A stretch of DNA of 64,000 nucleotides from Acetobacterium woodii (GTDB lineage Bacteria; Bacillota; Clostridia; Eubacteriales; Eubacteriaceae), in contig JACQZP010000024.1 of the NCBI GenBank assembly GCA_016213825.1, positions 48,027-112,026 of the forward strand. Direction: 5' to 3'. The notes below the pieces were generated by a model. That model had not been told where the DNA came from and did not search any database. It saw only the letters and a program-made list of their open reading frames with translations. Numbering within the stretch: the first letter of the stretch is position 1; each line of letters begins with the position of its first letter. Made by a program: the position numbers and the translations under genes. Positions 1 to 9,641 of this stretch are shown in pieces.

Positions 1-562
1 GTTGCAGGGCGACGGTAAATGATAAATCGTTTACATTTAGATTGGTAACCGAAGCCAGGGTACTGACAGGCAAACCAATCGCGCCAAAAGCGGTGGGCGT
101 GGTATTGGCAATTAAACAGATAATAGCGGCAAACACCGGGTTAAAACCCAGCGCGGCCAGGATGCTGGCAGGAATCGCCACCGCGGTTCCAAAACCGGCA
201 ATGGCTTCTAAAAATCCACCAAAACCCCAGGCTAGGATCAGCACCAGAATCCGTTGATCGGTGGAGATGCTGGTCATCATTTTCTTGATGACTTCCATAC
301 CACCGGTAAAGGTCGCCAGATTATAGGTAAACACCGCTGCCACAATGACCAGCATAATTGGCCAGATCGCCATCGCACCGCCTTCCAGGGCAGCCGTGAG
401 ACTGTCGATCACTGGCATTTTCCAGACCAGGATACTTAATAGAATTGTGATCGCCAGGGCAATCGGACAGGCTTTGTAGCCGGGGATCTTTAAGACCCCC
501 AGAGAGACAATCAGCCACAAAACCGGGATCAGGGCGATAAAAAAGAGCAACAAGTTATCCAT
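1..562 (-). CDS. lctE: L-lactate permease, N-terminal part (runs off the left edge)
   Basis: This is the first ~187 codons of an LctP-family lactate permease, an integral membrane transporter. The start codon is the ATG at 562, preceded by a G-rich Shine-Dalgarno just after lctD. The protein opens MDNLLLFFIALIPVLWLIVS and continues with alternating hydrophobic helices. The conserved LctP stretch with WGFGGFLEAIAGFGTAVAIP is present near residues 110-130. It lies 9 nt downstream of lctD on the same strand, so it is very probably the transport gene of the lactate operon. The C-terminal two thirds lie outside the window. The family call is firm; the symbol follows the Acetobacterium lct operon order. 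Confidence 0.9.
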   Translation of the reverse strand, partial: MDNLLLFFIALIPVLWLIVSLGVLKIPGYKACPIALAITILLSILVWKMPVIDSLTAALEGGAMAIWPIMLVIVAAVFTYNLATFTGGMEVIKKMMTSISTDQRILVLILAWGFGGFLEAIAGFGTAVAIPASILAALGFNPVFAAIICLIANTTPTAFGAIGLPVSTLASVTNLNVNDLSFTVALQ

Positions 563-571
563 ATTTCCCCC

Positions 572-1972
572 CTACATCTGACAGACTTTTTTAGGATTCA
601 GCAGATTCTTGGGATCAAAGGTTTGTTTAATGCCCGCCATTAAGGCGAGATGCTCGGTGCCAAAATCGTTGAGCAGATATTTCCGTTTGGCATAACCAAT
701 GCCGTGTTCACCAGAAACCAGTCCCTCGTAGGTCAGGGCCTTGGCATACATCCGATCCATGGCTTCTTCCAGCTTGGCTTCCCATTCTTGTTGTTCAAGC
801 TTATCCCGGCAGACATAAATATGCAAGTTGCCATCACCAGCATGGCCAAAACTGGGGATCCGGACATCCATTTCGGCAGCCAGCTGATGGGTAAATTCGA
901 TGAACTCGGCAATCCGGTTACGGGGCACGACGACGTCGCATTCATCCATTTCGGTGGTGGAGGCCTTAATGGCTTCCAGGAAGGCCCCCCGGGCTGACCA
1001 GACCGATTCTTTTCGCTCGGCTGTATCGACGATATAGACATCTTTAGCACCTTCGGCCAGACAGAGGTTGGCAACGACTTCGTACTCCGCTTCCACCTGT
1101 TCTTTGGAGTTGCCGTCAAAGGTCAATAAAATATAGGCATTGCTGCTGGAATCCGGGAATTTTTTGCCCAGGAAATCTTCAGCAAAAAGGATCGTTTGTC
1201 GTTCCATAAATTCGATGGCGGTGGGAATGGCCTTTGATTTGATGATTTTTGGCACAATTCCGGCGGCGTCGCTGATATTATCAAAGGGAATCAGCAGACT
1301 TAAAGTCATCTTGGGCAATGGCAACAGCTTTAAGATCGCTTTGGTAATCACACAGAGGGTGCCTTCGGAGCCGATAACCAGATCTTTAAGGCTATAGCCA
1401 GAGCTGTTTTTAACGATTTTGCCGCCCAACTCGATGATTTCACCGTTGGATAACACGACCGTCAGACCGCGGACATAGTCCCGGGTGACGCCATATTTCA
1501 CGGCCCGCATGCCACCGGCGTTGGTGCTGATATTGCCGGCAATCGTGGCTGATTTTTCACCGGGATCAGGGGGATAAAACAGATCGTTTTCTTCGACAAA
1601 TTTAGACAGTTCCATCAATAGGACGCCGGGTTCCACAGTAACGGTCAGGTTTTCAGTATCCAGTTCGAGAATATTGTTCATCAGCGTGGTTTCCAGCATA
1701 ATCCCACCGAATAAGGGGACGCAGGCACCAACCAGGCCGGTTCCTGAACCACGGACGACGACCGGGATATTATGGTCATAGGAGTATTTCATAATCTTGG
1801 ACACTTCTTCGGTAGAGGTTACCTTGATCAGGACCTCGGGATAAGAATGGATGCTGCCCAATTCATCATGGCTGAAATCTTCACCGATTTCGGCGCCAAC
1901 AAAAATCCGTTCGGCGGGAACCAGGCTTTTTAAATAGGCAATATCATTTGCTTCCACTTTTTTATAATTCAT
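572..1972 (-). CDS. lctD: FAD-linked lactate dehydrogenase subunit (GlcD family)
   Basis: Protein of 466 aa in the GlcD/FAD-binding-4 family. It is the flavin dehydrogenase that oxidises lactate to pyruvate in the electron-confurcating Ldh/Etf complex. The N-terminal FAD-binding motif [16 protein letters not shown] is near residue 65. The C-terminal FAD-oxidase domain carries [12 protein letters not shown] and ends with [14 protein letters not shown] start at the ATG at 1972 ([10 protein letters not shown]), 1 nt after the lctC stop, with an AAGGATGG ribosome site inside the end of lctC. A longer in-frame reading would overlap lctC by about 80 bp. Tight spacing to lctC and to the permease supports one operon. 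A glycolate or other 2-hydroxyacid substrate cannot be excluded by sequence alone. Confidence 0.93.
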   Translation of the reverse strand: MNYKKVEANDIAYLKSLVPAERIFVGAEIGEDFSHDELGSIHSYPEVLIKVTSTEEVSKIMKYSYDHNIPVVVRGSGTGLVGACVPLFGGIMLETTLMNNILELDTENLTVTVEPGVLLMELSKFVEENDLFYPPDPGEKSATIAGNISTNAGGMRAVKYGVTRDYVRGLTVVLSNGEIIELGGKIVKNSSGYSLKDLVIGSEGTLCVITKAILKLLPLPKMTLSLLIPFDNISDAAGIVPKIIKSKAIPTAIEFMERQTILFAEDFLGKKFPDSSSNAYILLTFDGNSKEQVEAEYEVVANLCLAEGAKDVYIVDTAERKESVWSARGAFLEAIKASTTEMDECDVVVPRNRIAEFIEFTHQLAAEMDVRIPSFGHAGDGNLHIYVCRDKLEQQEWEAKLEEAMDRMYAKALTYEGLVSGEHGIGYAKRKYLLNDFGTEHLALMAGIKQTFDPKNLLNPKKVCQM

Positions 1973-1973
1973 C

Positions 1974-3230
1974 TTAGACAACCATCCTTTCTGGTGTTTC
2001 AGTAGCCTGCGGCATTTCAATGGTTTCAGCCGCTGCCAGCACTTCCGGTTCGCCAATCATCGCCAGCAGTTCTGGTAATATTTCATATAAATCCCCGACC
2101 ATTCCGCAATGGGCGACATTGAAAATCGGTGCCTTGGGATCATTGTTGATGGCGATAATATATTCTGAATTCTGCATTCCGGCAGCAAACTGAACGGCAC
2201 CGGAAATCCCCAGGGCGATAATCAGTTTCGGTTTAACGGTTCGGCCGCTTAAGCCAATTTGCAAACGGGCATCAAACCAGCCGGCTTCAATCCCGGGACG
2301 GGTACAGGCCACAGTAGCACCGATTTTTTCGGCGAACTCATAAATCATTTCTAGGTCTTTTTCGGATTTCACCCCGCGACCGACGGCCACAATGGTTTCG
2401 GCTTCGGATAAATCCAAGCCTTTTTCTTTTTTAATGACTTCCAACACCTCAATGGCAGAAACCAGTTTTTCTTTGGCGATTTCCATAATCTCAACACTAC
2501 CCCAGGGATCTTTAACCAGTTCCGGCGCGTTGAATACTTTATAACGGACGGTACAGAACTGCGGTCTCGTGTTTTCGGTGACGATCTGAGCCATAATATT
2601 ACCGCCAAAGGCCGGACGAATCTGCACCAGATCGGTATTATCTTTCATTTCCAGAATCGTACAATCGGCGGTGAGGCCGGTGCGGTAGCGGGCCGCTACT
2701 CTTGGTGCCAAAGATCGGCCGACATTGGTCGCGCCAACCAGGATCGAAGACGGTTTCACTTTTTCAATAAAGTCTTCCAGCACATTGGCATAGGGTTCAA
2801 TCACAAAATGTTTGAGTTCCGGTTGATCATAAACAAACACCTTGTCGACGCCGTAGTTTAACAGTTCGCTGGCTTCTTCTGTGATATTGGTGCCCATAAA
2901 CAATGCGTAGACCGGATGTCCGATGACGGCGGCCAGTTCCCGGGCCTTGCCAATCAGTTCCAGAGTAACCGGATGAATCTTGCCTTCGATGTGATCGACG
3001 TAAACGGCAATTCCTTTGTATAAGCTTTTATCAATGGCGATCTTCTCATCTTCTTCCAGAATGAGAACGCCAGCGGGGCCATTTTTTAGACACATCTTGC
3101 ACATTTTACAGGCAGCGGTCACTTCCAGTCTTGCATTTTCATAAGCGAAGGCATCAAAAGGACAAATCTCTGCCAGTGCCTCAAAGGTTTTTTGATCGAC
3201 GTTTTCCTTGATTATTTTAATTCCTGCCAT
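1974..3230 (-). CDS. lctC: Electron-transfer flavoprotein alpha subunit with N-terminal Fe-S domain
   Basis: EtfA-type protein of 418 aa, longer than ordinary EtfA (~320 aa) because of an N-terminal ferredoxin-like segment. That segment has one Cys in ICPFDAF and three in CKMCKMC (residues ~23-47), consistent with one [4Fe-4S] cluster. The C-terminal FAD domain shows [19 protein letters not shown] and [10 protein letters not shown] (residues ~300-350). In characterised acetogens the extended EtfA pairs with EtfB and the GlcD subunit, so that lactate oxidation with NAD+ is driven by co-oxidation of reduced ferredoxin. It sits 13 nt after lctB. The last 25 residues, rich in Glu and Ala, are outside the conserved core. 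Confidence 0.94.
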   Translation of the reverse strand: MAGIKIIKENVDQKTFEALAEICPFDAFAYENARLEVTAACKMCKMCLKNGPAGVLILEEDEKIAIDKSLYKGIAVYVDHIEGKIHPVTLELIGKARELAAVIGHPVYALFMGTNITEEASELLNYGVDKVFVYDQPELKHFVIEPYANVLEDFIEKVKPSSILVGATNVGRSLAPRVAARYRTGLTADCTILEMKDNTDLVQIRPAFGGNIMAQIVTENTRPQFCTVRYKVFNAPELVKDPWGSVEIMEIAKEKLVSAIEVLEVIKKEKGLDLSEAETIVAVGRGVKSEKDLEMIYEFAEKIGATVACTRPGIEAGWFDARLQIGLSGRTVKPKLIIALGISGAVQFAAGMQNSEYIIAINNDPKAPIFNVAHCGMVGDLYEILPELLAMIGEPEVLAAAETIEMPQATETPERMVV

Positions 3231-3243
3231 GATTTTTTCCTTT

Positions 3244-4038
3244 CTATCCTAAATATTTTTTTTCTGATAAGATGCCATATAAAGCTTGGGCCAGCACCTT
3301 GCTGTCACCTTCAAAGCTGGTTTTTTCAACATTGCTTTCAGGAGGGAAGATTCGTTCCACCTGGGTGGGCGAGCCACTCAATCCATATTTTTTTTCATCA
3401 GTATCGTACATATCTTTTAAGGTTAATACTTTAATTTCGGGGTTTTCAGAAATTTCCAGTTTTCGTTTATAGGAAGGTAACCGCGGAGTATAAATGTCCT
3501 TATCCACCGTAATCAGACAGGGATATGGCACCCGCTGAATTTCTAGCGATTCTTCCATATTCATCTGCAAGGTCAGTCCCTTTTCATCAGCCACCAGAAT
3601 TTTGATCACGTTGGTGACATGGGGAATGCCTAAAAACTCGGCCATTTCCGGGCCAACCTGGGCCGTATCGCCATCGGTGGTTTGCTTACCGCAAATGATC
3701 AGATCAAAATCACCCAGTTTTTTGGCACCTTGGGCCAAAGTATAACTGGTGGCGACCACATCAGCGCCGCCGAATTTCCGGTCGGATAATAAACAGCCCG
3801 CATCAGCGCCCATGTAAAAGGATTCCAGTAAAACTTCTTTACTTTGCATCGGCCCCATCGACAAGGTGGTAATGGTGCCTCCCAACTCTTCTTTTAAACG
3901 AAATGCGGTTTCCAAACCAAATAAATCATAAGGATTGAGTTTCGATTCAACCCCATCTCGAATCAGGACACCTGTTTCCGGATCCACTTCGACGTTGGAT
4001 GTTCCGGGAACCTGTTTGATACATACCAGTATTTTCAT
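3244..4038 (-). CDS. lctB: Electron-transfer flavoprotein beta subunit
   Basis: EtfB protein of 264 aa, the family's normal length, opening [20 protein letters not shown]. Conserved parts include [17 protein letters not shown], the [22 protein letters not shown] segment (FAD and nucleotide region near residue 120) and [12 protein letters not shown]. It is the subunit expected to hold the bifurcating flavin together with the alpha subunit. It is the first gene of the lactate operon: the ATG at 4038 follows GGAGGGCGAGT, and the predicted promoter lies about 360 nt upstream, giving an unusually long leader that contains a palindromic repeat. Confidence 0.95.
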   Translation of the reverse strand: MKILVCIKQVPGTSNVEVDPETGVLIRDGVESKLNPYDLFGLETAFRLKEELGGTITTLSMGPMQSKEVLLESFYMGADAGCLLSDRKFGGADVVATSYTLAQGAKKLGDFDLIICGKQTTDGDTAQVGPEMAEFLGIPHVTNVIKILVADEKGLTLQMNMEESLEIQRVPYPCLITVDKDIYTPRLPSYKRKLEISENPEIKVLTLKDMYDTDEKKYGLSGSPTQVERIFPPESNVEKTSFEGDSKVLAQALYGILSEKKYLG

Positions 4039-4093
4039 ACTCGCCCTCCATTAAATTAATTTAGTAAAATAATAATTAAATTCTTGTCATCGC

Positions 4094-4279
4094 ATTGCGA
4101 AAAGTGTTGCTGTCTGGCTGATGCACAGACAGCAGGTGAGCTGTTATTTTATGTGAGGTTGTCCACAAACGCTCTCGCTACTTCATTATTAGTCTTTTGT
4201 TGGCGGACAATTAACTAACACTGTTCAGCTGTCACATTTGTTTGTCGACAACCTGACATACCCTCAGGCCTTTCGCAAT
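4094..4279. repeat. Nested palindromic intergenic element inside the lct leader
   Basis: The ends ATTGCGAAA (4094-4102) and TTTCGCAAT (4271-4279) are inverted copies. Inside, 4155-4170 and 4240-4255 pair at 14 of 16 positions. A separate hairpin is formed by GCTGTCTG (4109-4116) and CAGACAGC (4126-4133). The element shares its TTGCGAAA/TTTCGCAA ends and a TCCACAAAC stretch with the repeats near 8.1 and 10.9 kb. It lies between the lct promoter and lctB and would be transcribed. Confidence 0.6.
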
Positions 4280-4366
4280 TCACTGATTCTTGCTCAGCTC
4301 GTCATAACTGATTAACCCTCTTAAACCCATTCAAAGTCAAAGCAATTCTTTTTTGATAAAATTCTA

Positions 4367-4431
4367 CTACTGGTCCAGTGGTCAGACCACCAACCTGTGA
4401 CCATTATATTTGTTTCGTAAATTTTTGTCAA
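4367..4431 (-). promoter_or_regulatory. lct operon promoter with overlapping palindromic operators
   Basis: On the minus strand a -35 TTGACA (4426-4431) and a -10 TATAAT (4403-4408) are separated by exactly 17 nt, giving a predicted start near 4396. Just downstream lie two overlapping perfect 11-bp palindromes: TGGTCAGACCA (4379-4389) and ACTGGTCCAGT (4369-4379). TGGTC/GACCA half-sites are typical of FadR/LldR-type GntR repressors, and the divergent gene at 4557 encodes one. The position just after the start site suggests repression by blocking transcription. The operator assignment is inferred. Confidence 0.75.
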
Positions 4432-4556
4432 GCATTAAAATAACGTTTTCATGTTTTTTTTATTTTTATGTTTTTGAATTTTAAATTCGACTGTGATACA
4501 ATGTTCAATTATTAGGAATTTATAAAAAATAAAATGAAATGAAGTGAAATATTTAT

Positions 4557-5267
4557 ATGTTTAAAGAAATTGCGCAAAAAAAAATATATTTGCAGATCCT
4601 CGAGCAGATTAAAGAAAATATCATCAATGGTAATCTAAAAAGCGGGGACCGCCTGCCCTCGGAACGGCAATGGGCGGAACAGCTGGGAGTTTCCCGGGCG
4701 ACCATCCGGGAAGCGATCCGGGCGCTGGAGATGATCGGTCTGGTGGTCTGTCAGCAGGGCGAAGGTAATTTTATTGCCGAAAATTTTGAAGATACTTTAA
4801 CCCAGCCACTGACCATTATGTTTTGGTTGAGTAAGGGAGAATTACGAGAGGTTCAGGAACTCCGTCGGGCGCTGGAAACCGAGGCGGCCAAGCTGGCAGC
4901 CAAAAAAATGACACCGGAACGCTATGCCAGTCTTGAAAAAATCTGTGATGCCATTGAAACCGAAACCGATGAAGCCGTCCGGGCCGAACTGGATAAGCGC
5001 TTCCACTACGAGATTGCCATGGCCTCCGAGAATAAAATGATTCACAACGTCCTGCTGTCTTCGGCAAGCCTGATTGAAGCGCTGATCAAGGATATCCGGA
5101 TTGCCATTCTCGATGATACCGAACGGGGCCCGATTATCGATCAACAGCATCGCAAAATCTTGAATGCCCTCGGCAACAAAGAACAGTTAAATGCGGCCTG
5201 GGCGATGTCCCAGCATATGGATCTGATTGACGGCTTTGTGGCCGGACTGGAGATTGATGAACCGTGA
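4557..5267 (+). CDS. lctA: FadR-family (GntR/FCD) transcriptional regulator of lactate genes
   Basis: Protein of 236 aa. The N-terminal winged helix (residues ~8-75) contains the typical GNLKSGDRLPSERQWAEQLGVSR recognition region followed by EAIRALEMIGLV. The C-terminal FCD ligand domain has His residues placed as in metal-containing FCD proteins (RFHYEIAMASE, QQHRKIL, SQHMDLI). It is divergent from lctBCDE, with the palindromic operators between the two genes, which makes it the probable lactate-responsive repressor. The ligand is not demonstrable from sequence. No other gene follows in its unit; a bidirectional terminator separates it from the convergent phosphohexomutase gene. Confidence 0.88.
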   Translation: MFKEIAQKKIYLQILEQIKENIINGNLKSGDRLPSERQWAEQLGVSRATIREAIRALEMIGLVVCQQGEGNFIAENFEDTLTQPLTIMFWLSKGELREVQELRRALETEAAKLAAKKMTPERYASLEKICDAIETETDEAVRAELDKRFHYEIAMASENKMIHNVLLSSASLIEALIKDIRIAILDDTERGPIIDQQHRKILNALGNKEQLNAAWAMSQHMDLIDGFVAGLEIDEP

Positions 5268-5283
5268 TTTATAAATTTTAACG

Positions 5284-5321
5284 AAAAAAAGCAGGATGGT
5301 TTTGGACATCCTGCTTTTTTA
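5284..5321. terminator. Bidirectional intrinsic terminator
   Basis: The stem GCAGGATG/CATCCTGC is flanked by an A-tract on the left and a T-tract on the right, so it can serve both lctA (+) and the convergent phosphohexomutase gene (-). Confidence 0.85.
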
Positions 5322-5330
5322 TTTGCATTT

Positions 5331-6827
5331 TTAAACTAACGCTTCATGTTTTTCCAGAAATTCTTTTAGAACTGTCTCGATGATTGCGCAGCCGCCGATG
5401 CTATCGGATTCGATATTCAGGGGCATAATTGGATCGTGAAGAGACATTCTCAGCAGGCACCAGCCATTTCCGGCGGTGCTGTCACAGCTCACCCGAACGC
5501 CTTCATGATTTGGCTGCACCACTGTCCAGCCGGGCTGGCTGGCGGCAAAGTTATCAAACTCAGCCAAAACTTTTTCGCCATATGCTTTAAAATCCGGGGC
5601 GGTGATCTTGAGCCGGATTTCTTTGGCCTCGGCCGGTTCCTTTAAGCCTTCCAGAAACGAACTGATCGGCTGACCGGCCTGGTGCAGTTCGGCAAATTTG
5701 ATCAGCGCCATGGTGACCAGGTAGGCACCGTCATCGAGAAAATAGTTTTCTTTAATGGCACCGTGACCGCTGGTTTCCATGGCCAGATGGGTTTCAATAC
5801 CCGCGTTATTTAAGCGGATGGCCTCGTTGATGACATTTTTATAGCCCCGCTTAAAGCGATGATGTTTCCCGCCAAGACTTTCAATATACTCGGTTAACCC
5901 GGTGGACGTAATCGAATCGGTAACGATGGTTGACCCCGGATAGTCAGCGAGCAGCATGCTGGCGATAAAGGCGATAAAACCATTACGATTAATGGCATTG
6001 CCTTTTTCGTCGATAATCGCCGCCCGATCCACATCGGTATCAAAGATGATCCCCAGATCGGCCTGGTTATCCCGCACCGCTTTGGTGATATGGTCAATCG
6101 CCACCACATCTTCCGGGTTGGGTACGTGATTGGGGAAATTGCCGTCGGGATCCAGATACTGGCTGCCCCTGGTGTCAGCGCCCAGCGGCTTCAACACCTG
6201 GTCAACAAAAAATCCGCCGGCGCCGTTACCGGCATCAACGACAATCTTTGCCCCGGCCAGAGGCTGTTCGGCCCCGGTTTTTTCGCGAATCAGCGTGACG
6301 ATGTTTTTGGAATAAGAAGGCAGGAAATCATAATCGACGGCCTGTCCGCCGGGGGTAAAGCCTGTTTCAATGGTCTCGGCCATTTCCAGAATTGCGGTAA
6401 TATCCTCTTTATTAAGGCCGCCGTCGCGGGTAAAAAACTTCAAGCCGTTGCGGTTAAAGGGCAGATGACTGGCAGTGACCATTACGGCGCCGTCAGCATC
6501 AATAACCGGATCAAGGGTGGTCATAAACATTGCCGGGGTGGTGGCAATGCCGCACTGATAGACATTATTCCCCTTGCTGACCAGACCCAGGGCGACCGCC
6601 TGGGCCAGGTATTCGCCGGATAGCCGGCTGTCCCGGCCAATGGCAAAGGTCAGCGGCGTTTTCTCGATTCTATTACCGATTTTCTTTTCCAACCATGTGG
6701 CAAAAGAAAAGGCAATTTTCATCGCCATATCCTGGGTGAAATTGACGTCTTCACCGGCCACGCCCTCAAGGGCAACCCCCCGGACATCGGAACCATTCTG
6801 TAATTTTCTGATATCTTTAATTTCCAT
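5331..6827 (-). CDS. Phosphohexomutase (phosphomannomutase/phosphoglucomutase family)
   Basis: Alpha-D-phosphohexomutase of 498 aa that moves phosphate between C6 and C1 of hexose phosphates. The catalytic serine loop is VMVTASHLPFNRNG (residues ~118-131). The metal-binding loop reads DTDVDRAA instead of the common DGDGDR. The sugar-binding loop is METSGHGAIKEN. The C-terminal phosphate-binding domain includes EGVRVSCDSTAGNGWCLLRMS. The variant loops match the subgroup also seen in plants and clostridia rather than classical ManB or GlmM. It is transcribed alone, with a palindrome upstream and a shared terminator downstream. Substrate preference (glucose or mannose phosphate) is not decided by the sequence. 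Confidence 0.85.
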   Translation of the reverse strand: MEIKDIRKLQNGSDVRGVALEGVAGEDVNFTQDMAMKIAFSFATWLEKKIGNRIEKTPLTFAIGRDSRLSGEYLAQAVALGLVSKGNNVYQCGIATTPAMFMTTLDPVIDADGAVMVTASHLPFNRNGLKFFTRDGGLNKEDITAILEMAETIETGFTPGGQAVDYDFLPSYSKNIVTLIREKTGAEQPLAGAKIVVDAGNGAGGFFVDQVLKPLGADTRGSQYLDPDGNFPNHVPNPEDVVAIDHITKAVRDNQADLGIIFDTDVDRAAIIDEKGNAINRNGFIAFIASMLLADYPGSTIVTDSITSTGLTEYIESLGGKHHRFKRGYKNVINEAIRLNNAGIETHLAMETSGHGAIKENYFLDDGAYLVTMALIKFAELHQAGQPISSFLEGLKEPAEAKEIRLKITAPDFKAYGEKVLAEFDNFAASQPGWTVVQPNHEGVRVSCDSTAGNGWCLLRMSLHDPIMPLNIESDSIGGCAIIETVLKEFLEKHEALV

Positions 6828-6924
6828 TTATTTTTAATCTCCTGAGTGTAAACCTAGTTAGTAGTCTTTTTCTATTTAACCCTCTACTTTGTTCTGGTTG
6901 AGCGAAAATGTTCGAGTACTTGGC

Positions 6925-6986
6925 GGATTAATTTATTCAAGGCCGCCGCGTATCAATAATACGCAAGGATTTGAATAAATTGATCC
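6925..6986. repeat. Two-tier palindrome between argF/arcB and the phosphohexomutase gene
   Basis: The outer arms 6925-6940 and 6971-6986 are inverted repeats (15 of 16 pair). The inner arms GCGTAT (6948-6953) and ATACGC (6959-6964) are perfect. No U-tract follows on either strand, so it is not an ordinary terminator. It may be another intergenic palindromic element or a processing site. Confidence 0.55.
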
Positions 6987-7005
6987 AACGACGTAATCGG
7001 GCATT

Positions 7006-7989
7006 TTAGTCAACCAGTGATGAGCACATTACGGCTTTGATAGTATGCATCCGATTCTCGGCTTCGTCAAAAACAACTGAATGTTTACTGCGGAAAACCT
7101 CATCGGTAACTTCCATTTCATCCAGGCCGAATTTCTCTTTGACGTCCTGGGCAACGGTGGTTTCCAGATCGTGGAAGGCTGGTAAACAATGCAAGAAGAT
7201 CACATCATCATTGCCGGTGGCTTTGATCATCTCCATATTCACCTGGTAGGGCGACAACAATTTGATACGGTCAGCCATCTGGGCTTCTTCACCCATAGAC
7301 ACCCAGACATCGGTGTAGATTACGTCAGCATCCTTAACCCCGGCCTTAATATCGGCACTGAGGGTAATCGAGCCACCGGTGGTTTCACAGAGGGCTTTCA
7401 TTTCGGCCACTAAGCTTTCTTCCGGGAACAGCGATTCTGGAGCTACCGCCACAAAATGCATCCCTAGTTTGGCACAGCCGATCATTAATGCGTTACCCAT
7501 GTTGTTGCGGGCATCACCGACAAAAACCAGTCGTTTTCCTTTAACACTGCCAAAATTTTCCTGGATCGTCAGCATATCGGCTAGCACCTGGGTGGGATGA
7601 TCCTCGTCGGTCAAACCATTCCAGACTGGTACCCCAGAACATTCGGCCAGAATTTCCACGGTCTTTTGTTCAAAGCCCCGGAATTCAATGCCATCATAAA
7701 AACGCCCTAAAACAATGGCGGTATCTTCAATGGATTCTTTTTTGCCCATTTGGCTGTTGGTCAAAAAGGTGACGTTGGCACCCTCATCAAAAGCGGCCAC
7801 TTCAAAGGCACAGCGGGTTCGGGTAGAGGTCTTTTCAAAAAGAAGCACAATGTTTTTGCCCTTGAGAAGCGTCCCCACCTCCCCTGATTTTTTCTTGGCT
7901 TTTAATGCTGCGGCATAATCAATTAGATACTGTATTTCTTCTGGTGTAAAATCCTTCAGGGTCAATAAATGACGTCCTTTTAAGTCCAT
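7006..7989 (-). CDS. argF: Ornithine carbamoyltransferase
   Basis: Protein of 327 aa with the hallmark motifs of the family: carbamoyl-phosphate loop [11 protein letters not shown] (residues ~54-64), [12 protein letters not shown] (HPTQ) and the ornithine-binding HCLPAFHD near residue 268. It catalyses carbamoyl phosphate + ornithine to citrulline, or the reverse. Because arginine deiminase is the next gene upstream on the same strand, a catabolic role (arcB) in the arginine deiminase pathway is likely. The 278-bp gap containing a palindromic repeat means co-transcription is not assured. No carbamate kinase or arginine/ornithine antiporter is in view. Confidence 0.92.
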   Translation of the reverse strand: MDLKGRHLLTLKDFTPEEIQYLIDYAAALKAKKKSGEVGTLLKGKNIVLLFEKTSTRTRCAFEVAAFDEGANVTFLTNSQMGKKESIEDTAIVLGRFYDGIEFRGFEQKTVEILAECSGVPVWNGLTDEDHPTQVLADMLTIQENFGSVKGKRLVFVGDARNNMGNALMIGCAKLGMHFVAVAPESLFPEESLVAEMKALCETTGGSITLSADIKAGVKDADVIYTDVWVSMGEEAQMADRIKLLSPYQVNMEMIKATGNDDVIFLHCLPAFHDLETTVAQDVKEKFGLDEMEVTDEVFRSKHSVVFDEAENRMHTIKAVMCSSLVD

Positions 7990-8106
7990 AGTGCTTCCTC
8001 CGTTTATCTCTTCTTTTAAGCTTATTTTAACTGATAGTAAGTCTCTTTAACAAGGTAAATATTACGCTTTTATATAAATACAAATCGTTGTTTGAAAACT
8101 CTTAAA

Positions 8107-8251
8107 CATCGAACAATTTTTGCTTTGCGTTCAGTTTCCACAAACAATTTTGTAACATGTAGGCGAACAGTTCGTTAGAATTGTACGACGTACAGTGTAA
8201 AAATTGTTTCGTGCGAAACTGATCGTAAAGCTCACGGCACTTTCGCAATTA
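8107..8251. repeat. Palindromic intergenic repeat, copy A
   Basis: About 145 bp that aligns by eye, at roughly three quarters identity, with 10887-11029. Shared blocks are ATCGAACAA, CAGTTTCCACAAACAATTT, TAGGCGAACAGTTC, ATTGTTTCGTGCGAAA and GGCACTTTCGCAATTA. The inner arms (ACAAACAATTT and AAATTGTTTCGTG) are inverted, so the element folds as a long hairpin. There is no open reading frame of note. It fills most of the gap between arcA and argF. Confidence 0.7.
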
Positions 8252-8267
8252 CTGCATTAGATTCTAA

Positions 8268-9500
8268 CTAAAACGAATCCCGATATAGGGGCATGGTCAT
8301 ACAGCGGGGGCCGCCGCGGCCACGAACCAGTTCCGAGGCTTCAATCCCGATTACTTCGATGCCGTTTTCCTGGAGCACCTCATTGGAGCGTTCGTTCCGT
8401 GCATAGGCGACGATGACGCCGGGACCAATGGCCAGGGTATTGGTACTGTCGTTCCATTGTTCCCGGGCAGCGGCCACCGGGTTGCCGCCGCCGCTCTGAA
8501 TCAGGCTGATAGCCGGTAAATTGAGCACTGATTTAAGAGCTTCTTTAAGGCTGTCTTTGCGTTCATAATGTAGATAATCCTTCTTGCCGGGAGTCATAAT
8601 CACGGTTTCCACCTGTTCGAGAATCCCCGGGTAGACAATGAACTTATCATAGTCCACCATTGTAAAAACGGTGTCCAGATGCATGAACGCCCGGTTGCTG
8701 GGGATCTTTACCGCCAGCACCTTTTCAATGCCCAGATCGGCATTAAAGAGGTTTTTAGCCAGCTCCTCCACCCCCTGAACCTCGGTGCGCTCGCTGCAGC
8801 CCACTGCTACTACAGTGGGACTCAAAATCAAGACATCGCCCCCCTCCACCGAAAAGAAATTGGTATCCTGGTAAAAGGTTTTATTCGTACAGCTGGCAAA
8901 CATCGGGTGATGTTCATAAATCGCTGACATGTAGCGGCTTTCCCGTTTTCTGGTGCGGGTCGCCATGGCCGAAATACTCATCCCATCGTGAATGGTTACC
9001 GCTGGATCCCGCATGAAATATAAATTAGGCAGCGGGTTTAAGTAAAAGGCGTAGGGTTCCGGCCCTTTCAGATAATCGGTCAGCACCCGGTGCCGTTCCA
9101 GATGATCCAGCTCTTTTTGCAAAACCCCGGCAATCAGGGCGTCGCCCAAGGCATCACTGTCCAGCGACATTAAATACTCATTTAAAAAGCCGTCAATGTA
9201 GTTGCCCGAAGAAGGATTCTTATCGATGACTTCAGCAATCAAGTTTTCCCGGATAGCGGTGTTTTTCAAAATATCTTTTAATAAGACTTCCACATAAAAG
9301 ACTTCAGCCCCTCGCTTTCTAAGAATGTCGGCAAATGAATCGTGTTCTTCCTGCATCCGTTTGAGCCAGGGAATATCTTCAAATAATAATTCTTTAAGAG
9401 AATCTGGAACAATGCGTTCCAGCTCTTTCCCCGGTCGGTGGATCAGCACCTTTTTCAATTTTCCTATTTCTGATTCTATTTTTAAGTTCTTATCATTCAT
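8268..9500 (-). CDS. arcA: Arginine deiminase
   Basis: Protein of 410 aa, normal for ADI, converting arginine to citrulline and ammonia. Family motifs run in order: MRDPAVTIHDG (residues ~163-173), EGGDVLILS, FMHLDTVFTMVD with the catalytic His, and the C-terminal GRGGPRCMTMPLYRD with the nucleophilic Cys near residue 401. Together with the ornithine carbamoyltransferase downstream it points to arginine catabolism for energy. It starts at the ATG at 9500 (MNDKNLKIES). The kinase and transporter needed to complete the pathway are not in this window. Confidence 0.95.
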   Translation of the reverse strand: MNDKNLKIESEIGKLKKVLIHRPGKELERIVPDSLKELLFEDIPWLKRMQEEHDSFADILRKRGAEVFYVEVLLKDILKNTAIRENLIAEVIDKNPSSGNYIDGFLNEYLMSLDSDALGDALIAGVLQKELDHLERHRVLTDYLKGPEPYAFYLNPLPNLYFMRDPAVTIHDGMSISAMATRTRKRESRYMSAIYEHHPMFASCTNKTFYQDTNFFSVEGGDVLILSPTVVAVGCSERTEVQGVEELAKNLFNADLGIEKVLAVKIPSNRAFMHLDTVFTMVDYDKFIVYPGILEQVETVIMTPGKKDYLHYERKDSLKEALKSVLNLPAISLIQSGGGNPVAAAREQWNDSTNTLAIGPGVIVAYARNERSNEVLQENGIEVIGIEASELVRGRGGPRCMTMPLYRDSF

Positions 9501-9586
9501 TTCTTATCTCCAATTTTTTCAATACCCGGTTATTATACCATCGGTTCAATAAAAAGCCTACTATTTAAGACAACAAATTAAGCCAA

Positions 9587-9613
9587 CAAAAAAAGAAGAA
9601 CCTAAGTTCTTCT
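9587..9613 (-). terminator. Intrinsic terminator after veg
   Basis: The hairpin AGAAGAAC/GTTCTTCT is followed on the minus strand by a run of seven T residues, directly downstream of the Veg-family gene. Confidence 0.75.
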
Positions 9614-9641
9614 CCTAATGTGGAACTTTTTTATGTTGTCA

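Noticed and set aside
6090..6623. A 177-codon open frame on the plus strand opposite the phosphohexomutase gene.
   Set aside because: It is the antisense shadow of well-conserved PGM/PMM sequence, has no ribosome site and no recognisable family.
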